Shown here: positions 58,887-64,000 of the stretch, one piece after another | Numbering within the stretch: the stretch's first letter is position 1 | Layout of the letters: every line of letters starts with the position of its first letter | Source of the DNA: Luscinia megarhynchos | Lineage: Eukaryota; Chordata; Aves; Passeriformes; Turdidae | Direction of reading: 5' to 3' | DNA length: 64,000 nt | NCBI GenBank assembly: GCA_034336665.1 | Contig: JAPFBE010000002.1 | Span: forward strand, 33,087,406-33,151,405 | Position numbers and translations under genes: made by a program | The notes under the pieces: model-generated | The model's input: only the letters and a program-made list of their open reading frames with translations | What the model was told of the DNA's origin: nothing | Database searches by the model: none

Positions 58887-59406
58887 TGTGTCTGACTGGA
58901 ATTGAGTTAAATTTCTTCATAACAGCCTCTATGGTGCTGTGTTTTGGACACACCAGTGTTTCACCTATCACTGAATAATATTTGCAGTGCCAAGCTCTCT
59001 CTTTTCCCATTTCCATGCTGTGAGTAAGCTGGGGATGAGAAAGAGGATGTGAGGGGACATGACCTGGACAGATGAGCTAAATTGATTAGAGAGCAATTCA
59101 GTGTCACAGAGTGCCATGCTTGGCAGCAAAAGCTTTTTTGAGGAGCTAGCTTCTGCTACCAGTGGCTGAGCATGTCCTCTTGTGGGAGGTGGTGAGTGAT
59201 TGCCTTTGCATTTTCTGGTTTGGATACTTTGGTTTTTAGTTGGTTTGTTTTTTTGTTTTGGGTTTATTTTTCTTTCTTTTTCCTATACTGATTAAACTGC
59301 CTGTATCCTGACCCAAAAATTTTTCCTATTCTCTTCCCCATCTTCCTGGAGAAGGGGAAGTATGGGCGAGCAGCTGGTGCTTGGCTGCTGCTTAAGGTCA
59401 GCAACA
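58887..59406 (+). mobile_element. Degraded avian endogenous-retrovirus solo LTR
   Basis: About 520 bp. It matches the layout of a common avian ERV LTR: a left part with GGAATTGAGTTAAATTTCTT and GGTGCTGTGTTTTGGACAC; a middle with AAGCTGGGGATGAGAAAGAG and GAGGGGACATGACC; a right part with GATTAAACTGCCTGTATCCT (polyadenylation region), TTCTCTTCCCCATC, GCAGCTGGTGCTTGGCTGCT and a CTTAAGGTCAGCAACA end. It is diverged and has lost clear promoter boxes. No internal viral genes flank it, so it is a solo LTR in the sense orientation of ABCA13. Target-site duplication not seen. Confidence 0.75.
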
Positions 59407-59661
59407 AAAATAATGTAAAATAAACTCAGAATTATTTGAACATTTCTAAATGCAAATGTTAGAGGTAAATAGAAGTCCATTAATTAAATTAATTGTTGCA
59501 GTTTTGAAATTGGTAATTTTAAAGATGCAAAGCACACTGTAATATCTGTTTTCTTTTGTGGATGATTTTCTCGAAATTTTTAGTTTTATTCTATTGAAAA
59601 AACCTTAGATTTAAACTCACCTTTTTGTGACAACAGTAAAAATTTTATTTTTAAGTCAGGG

Positions 59662-59710
59662 ATGACTGTGTGTGCCGACATAGTACATACATGTATTATA
59701 ACACAGTCAT
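59662..59710. repeat. Inverted repeat hairpin (10-bp arms)
   Basis: ATGACTGTGT (59662-59671) is the exact reverse complement of 59701-59710. Inside, TACAT and ATGTA can pair again, giving a two-part stem of about 49 nt. Confidence 0.75.
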
Positions 59711-62700
59711 GCATTATTAATTTCTACACAGTTGGAACACACAATAGATAGTTATTGTTTTCTAGATGCATACAGAGCATGCATTAAAAACAGTTAGGCA
59801 GAGCTTGCAATGACTGCTTGACAAGACTATTGAAGCCAAATAGCCTAGAGAAAATGGAGAAACCAACTCTGTGGGGGGCAATAAAATTATCATAATCCAC
59901 AGCAGGCAGTATATATACAGAAATATTCAGGAGAGCTAAGAGCAAGTCCAAGAGGTAAGTAGCTAACCATGGATAAATGACAAAATAATCTGAACATATG
60001 CAAAAGCATGTAATAGGCTAGTGAGCAATCTTGTTGGCTCATTCAGGGACCAATATTGTTGAATTAAGATACTCAGATGTTTTGCTGAAGAGTCAAATTA
60101 TTTCATTTTGTAGCATTTATTGTCTTAGAAATTTCTGGGAGGTACCAAATTTGGAACAAGTCCCTTCTGGCAAGAAACTACATCTGGAACCCCTGAGATA
60201 TAGTGAAACTAAACTGTAGAAAATTCAAATTGATTCTTTATATTTTTGGACACAGTAATACATAAAATTTGAAATTTCTTTCCATATAGTGTTAGAGACT
60301 AAGAGTATTGCAATATGTTGTAAAAAGCCAAAGGTTGTCAATGGATGTATAATATGAATAGTTATAGTAACAAAAGTGCTATGAAAGCTTATATGCCTTT
60401 GTCCTTGGATAAGTTAGCCTGGGAAAGTGTAGGTGTGGAAGAAAGTTTGATGCATAACTACTTTTTAACATTGCTTAACCCTTTCTCTGAAGCAGCTGGT
60501 GTTATCCATTTTGAACCATATTGGGCCAAATGTGACATAACTCCTGTTAGGATTGGTGAGATCAACAACGTACAGGACTCATAAAGCTCATCTAAAAGCT
60601 GATCCACTAAATTGTAGCTGACAAAACAGTAGTCATTAATAGTGGAACATCAACATGAAGAGCTTTTGTGAATCTCAGCTGGGTTTCAACTCTGCCTTTT
60701 AATTATCTTCATGAGTGACTCTGAAGTAAACATAACCTTGCTATGGAGGAAAAAAAAAAAAAAAGAAAACTGCTGAAAGGTGATAAGTAAGACCAGTCCT
60801 AAGGACTGAGTTAGATCACTTGAAAAGCTGAATCTATTCTAAATAAAGGGTATTTTAATGAAGCCAAATGCTAGTCATGTCTGTGTAATGGGGAGTCATA
60901 TCCTGGGAGTTATTTGCTGGTCCTAGTAGAGAGGCATTTTAAGACAGCTAAGATGATTTATATTTGGGCTTAATGTACAAAATGATACAAAGAGGTCATT
61001 TTGACTATCCATTCAAAATTGATGAGACTGATGCTACAAAACTAGTACAACCTTTTTGTCCACATTTTTAAGTTTGAATGACTTTAGGGAGAAATTGACA
61101 ATTCAGAAAGCAAGCAGAGAATAATTAATATTGGAGGCTGTCAATGAAGTCATTATAAAGGCACCAGCAGTACTCCTTTAATGTAGTTTATAAAAATAAG
61201 ATAGAGAAGTGGTTTCCTTAGAGATCCTAATTTTTCTATTTTTTTTTTAATGCATGGAGAATATTGTCTGTTAAGATATAATTCTAACTTTTATTTGGGC
61301 AGAAGAGAGAAATGAAACAAAGGAAGCAAAAAGCAACCAAATAGGTGTAATCTAGGACAGGCAAGAGTTAATTAGCAATTGGAGTTCTTCTACCCAGGGA
61401 AGTGTGTTGCTTCTCCTGATGCATTTGACACAAGGGTTGGGTCTATGCAGAAAATATGCTGTGGTAAGGAGTTCTATTGGTTTCTGCACATGAGCAGCAG
61501 AGTGGAATTTGATGTCTTTTGCTAGGTGATCAAGTGGTTTCTTTTATTCTTATCGTATCTTTTAATCTGACAAATTGAGTCCACTGTAACTACAAAAAAA
61601 AGGGCTTGACAGTTATTTTTGCATTGTCCTTGAAGTTATATTTTAACATCCATTTTTTATATAGACCTCACTTCTTTCAATATCCTGTAAAGTTTGCATG
61701 AAAGAGTGTAGTAATTATTTTGATACTCCGACCTTGGAAAATGTAACTTGATTTATGAGAAGAATATTGTAGACACAAAGCATCAGTGTCTCTGACTAGG
61801 AATGGCTGCTGACATGAATGCTGGTGGATTAAAATTTCCAAACTTTTGCTGTCTACCAATAAGGAGAAGATAAAGCATAAATTTCAGTCTTCAGGCAGTT
61901 TAGCAGTACAGGTAACACTGCCACTTAAATTCAGCACTAAGCCCTGAAAAAGGGTCAAAGTAGCTGGTCTAAAAATCCTGGATACACTCTATTTTCCTTC
62001 AGCTTTTTTTTACTGTTGTTTTAATTAGTTTCTTGCAGGAAATATAATATTTCTTGCATGTGTTGACAACTTGGTCTAGTAAACACTTCAAATATTTAGC
62101 TTTATATTCTTCAAACCCCAATCTTTCTTCCTTCACTCTTTCAGGATTCTCTGCAGCACAGAATAAGGATGGAGTATCTTTATGTTATCTATCAATTGTT
62201 ATACAAAGACAGCTGATTTCAAAAATAAGATAATTTGAGATATTTAAGGTTTATATATTAATTTGTTTTCTCTGTGTGTAACTGTAACTTCTTCTATACT
62301 TCTGACAGCAAATATTCTGTTTATTCCTCCTTTCTCCAATGCTTCACTTCTTTTACCCACTATTTTTTTCTCTCATCCAAATATTTTCCCTACCAGTTGT
62401 TTTCTTTGAGATTGCTGCCTGGTTATTCTCTTCTTTTCATCCACAGTATGGACATCCTGGACTCTCTCTTAGGTAGGACCAGACATTAGAGGACTGCTAG
62501 GAAAACAGTGGAAATGCAGCTGTTTTCTAGTGCTACTCTTGCAATGCCAAGAAGCTCATCCATATTCCCAGCCTCCTTGTCCTCACATGTATCTTCCTAT
62601 TTCAGAGATATGAGAGAAGTTAACCCTACCTGTCTTCCTCACAGAGATCTCCTGTTATCTTCAGCTCTAGAGAATAAAATGGTCAGTAAAGTGCTCTTTG

Positions 62701-64000
62701 GCACTTCCCAAAAGCAGGCTCAATTGAAAAAAAGACAATGGATTACTACAAGTTGTGCAGAATCAGAGAACAGAGCAACAATCTGTTTTGAAATTTGTAT
62801 TTTGAAAATCAAATTAATTGCTCACGTAAATATTGTCTTGATGGAATTGAGCTGGTTTCATAAAAATCACTTTATGAAAGGGACTTAGTAGCCCCTTTCC
62901 TGTAATTTAGTATTTTTTGCTGGTTCTTAATACATATGAATCTCAGTTTGAGTGGAAAGTTTGCTTGAACCAGTAAATTGAGTTATAGATATAGATTTAA
63001 ACTTCAACAAGTTAGAAACTGGAAATAGTAATCTTCAGACTGCAATCTAAGAACAATTCAGGAAAGTTGTTGTATAACCCCATCTTATGATGGAAGAGAT
63101 GATGCCTCTTCCATTCTGCCTAGAGGAAGCAGAATCCTCAGGAGATTTTAGGCTCTGGGTAACCAGAACAGGCATGCATGCAATCTCTGATGGTGATGAC
63201 TACATATTGGATTTCTATATATCTCAAGGGCCTTCTAAACAGAAAATTATGTTTGATACTAACATCTCACAGCTCTTACTGCCTGATATGCATGTATGAC
63301 ATTATGTGAATACTGTGAACCTGTTCCTTACATTTGTCATAATCTGAGTCGTTTGTGTGTTAGTTATTAACAGGGCTTGCTTTAGAAGTGAAACTTCTTG
63401 GTAGCTCCTCCACTGTGTTCAGATATTTCTTTGAGCTGAGGGATGAAGAATACATGTAGGTGCATTAGGAATGCTTTATTTACCCAAAGGTAATTGGTAG
63501 AACGTGAGCCCCCTTAATATCCTGAAAAACAAGTGATCAGATGATCTCAGTTTGTGTAGCTCTTATGTCTTGCCTATAAGCCCTTCTTTGATTTCTTCCT
63601 GGCAGTGTATTTCTTCATACAGCAACTGTTTCCCCTCTTGCTGCTTCTCCCTTCTGTGTGTGTCTCCCCCTCCAGCCTTTCCTTTGCACTCCACGATGTG
63701 CTGTTTTCTTTTAGTTCCTACAAATTATTGAGACCACTACAACAGCTACAGACTGGAAAAAAGCATAGATAACCTACATGATCTTTCATGGCAGTCTTAA
63801 AATCGTTTTAAAGAAGTGTTCTAAAGTCTTTAAAGTCTTTTAAAGAAAGTGTTTTAAATCTTTTCAAGAAATGTTCAGAGGACTTTTTCTCCAGTGTGAA
63901 GGACTGCTGATCTTCCATTTCACACTGCAATTATTTCTAACTGAAAAAAACAGGAAAGAAAGGAAACCATATAAGGGAAGTAGAACTCTTCCTCAAAAGA

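Larger units (their letters stand above)
56781..64000 (+). other. ABCA13 intron 25, running out of the window
   Basis: More than 7.2 kb with no exon that I can support in the required phase. It holds an old ERV solo LTR (about 58887-59406) and a hairpin (59662-59710). Candidate acceptors at 57263, 62150, 62665 and 63605 were examined and set aside. Confidence 0.6.

Noticed and set aside
62150..62890. Candidate exons within the 126-codon frame 62508-62888 or after the acceptors at 62150-62665
   Set aside because: Residues do not resemble ABCA sequence, and no matching donor keeps the phase.
63087..63299. 70-codon frame (CLEEAESSGDFRLW...)
   Set aside because: No splice-acceptor context and no recognised family; likely chance.
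63606..63770. Hydrophobic in-phase frame after TTCCTGGCAG (YFFIQQLFPLLLLLPS...)
   Set aside because: It could suggest the first helix of membrane domain 2, but the flanking basic motif typical of ABCA proteins is missing and no good donor follows. Left unannotated.

Overview
The window comes from a bird genome, probably a songbird. It is AT-rich, has long GT-AG introns, and carries CR1 LINE copies, a tRNA-Ile-derived SINE with a CR1-like tail (the TguSINE1 type known from zebra finch) and an old avian endogenous-retrovirus solo LTR. No prokaryotic gene structure is present.

Almost the whole window is one plus-strand gene, the giant lipid-transporter-family gene ABCA13. It is partial at both ends. 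I built 25 consecutive coding exons from 496 to 56780. Every junction is GT-AG, and the codon phase carries correctly across all 24 introns. Together the exons encode about 2,850 residues.

Layout. 1-495 is an intron end. 496-5218 is the giant ABCA13 exon, which encodes about 1,570 residues of the extracellular loop with roughly forty N-glycosylation sequons. Exons 2-13 (6411-35588) encode the rest of that loop. Exons 14-18 (37608-42547) carry the end of the loop and the first membrane domain. Exon 19 (43902-44039) is the membrane-to-cytosol linker. Exons 20-25 (46747-56780) encode the first nucleotide-binding domain (Walker A, Q-loop, LSGGM signature, Walker B, D-loop and H-loop all intact) and the start of the regulatory linker. 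From 56781 to 64000 I see only intron; the second half of the transporter lies to the right.

Points worth attention: an apparent one-base frameshift in a T6 run (573-578) near the start of the giant exon; an extreme GC3 spike confined to exon 23; tandem splice acceptors at exons 7 and 23; an unused exon-like segment at 43528-43681 that would break the frame if spliced in; several perfect hairpins or palindromes in introns (7445-7489, 10721-10750, 16547-16610, 54546-54571, 59662-59710); and an SINE/palindrome/CR1 cluster in intron 24. I found no convincing new biological system. The rest is an ordinary large vertebrate gene.
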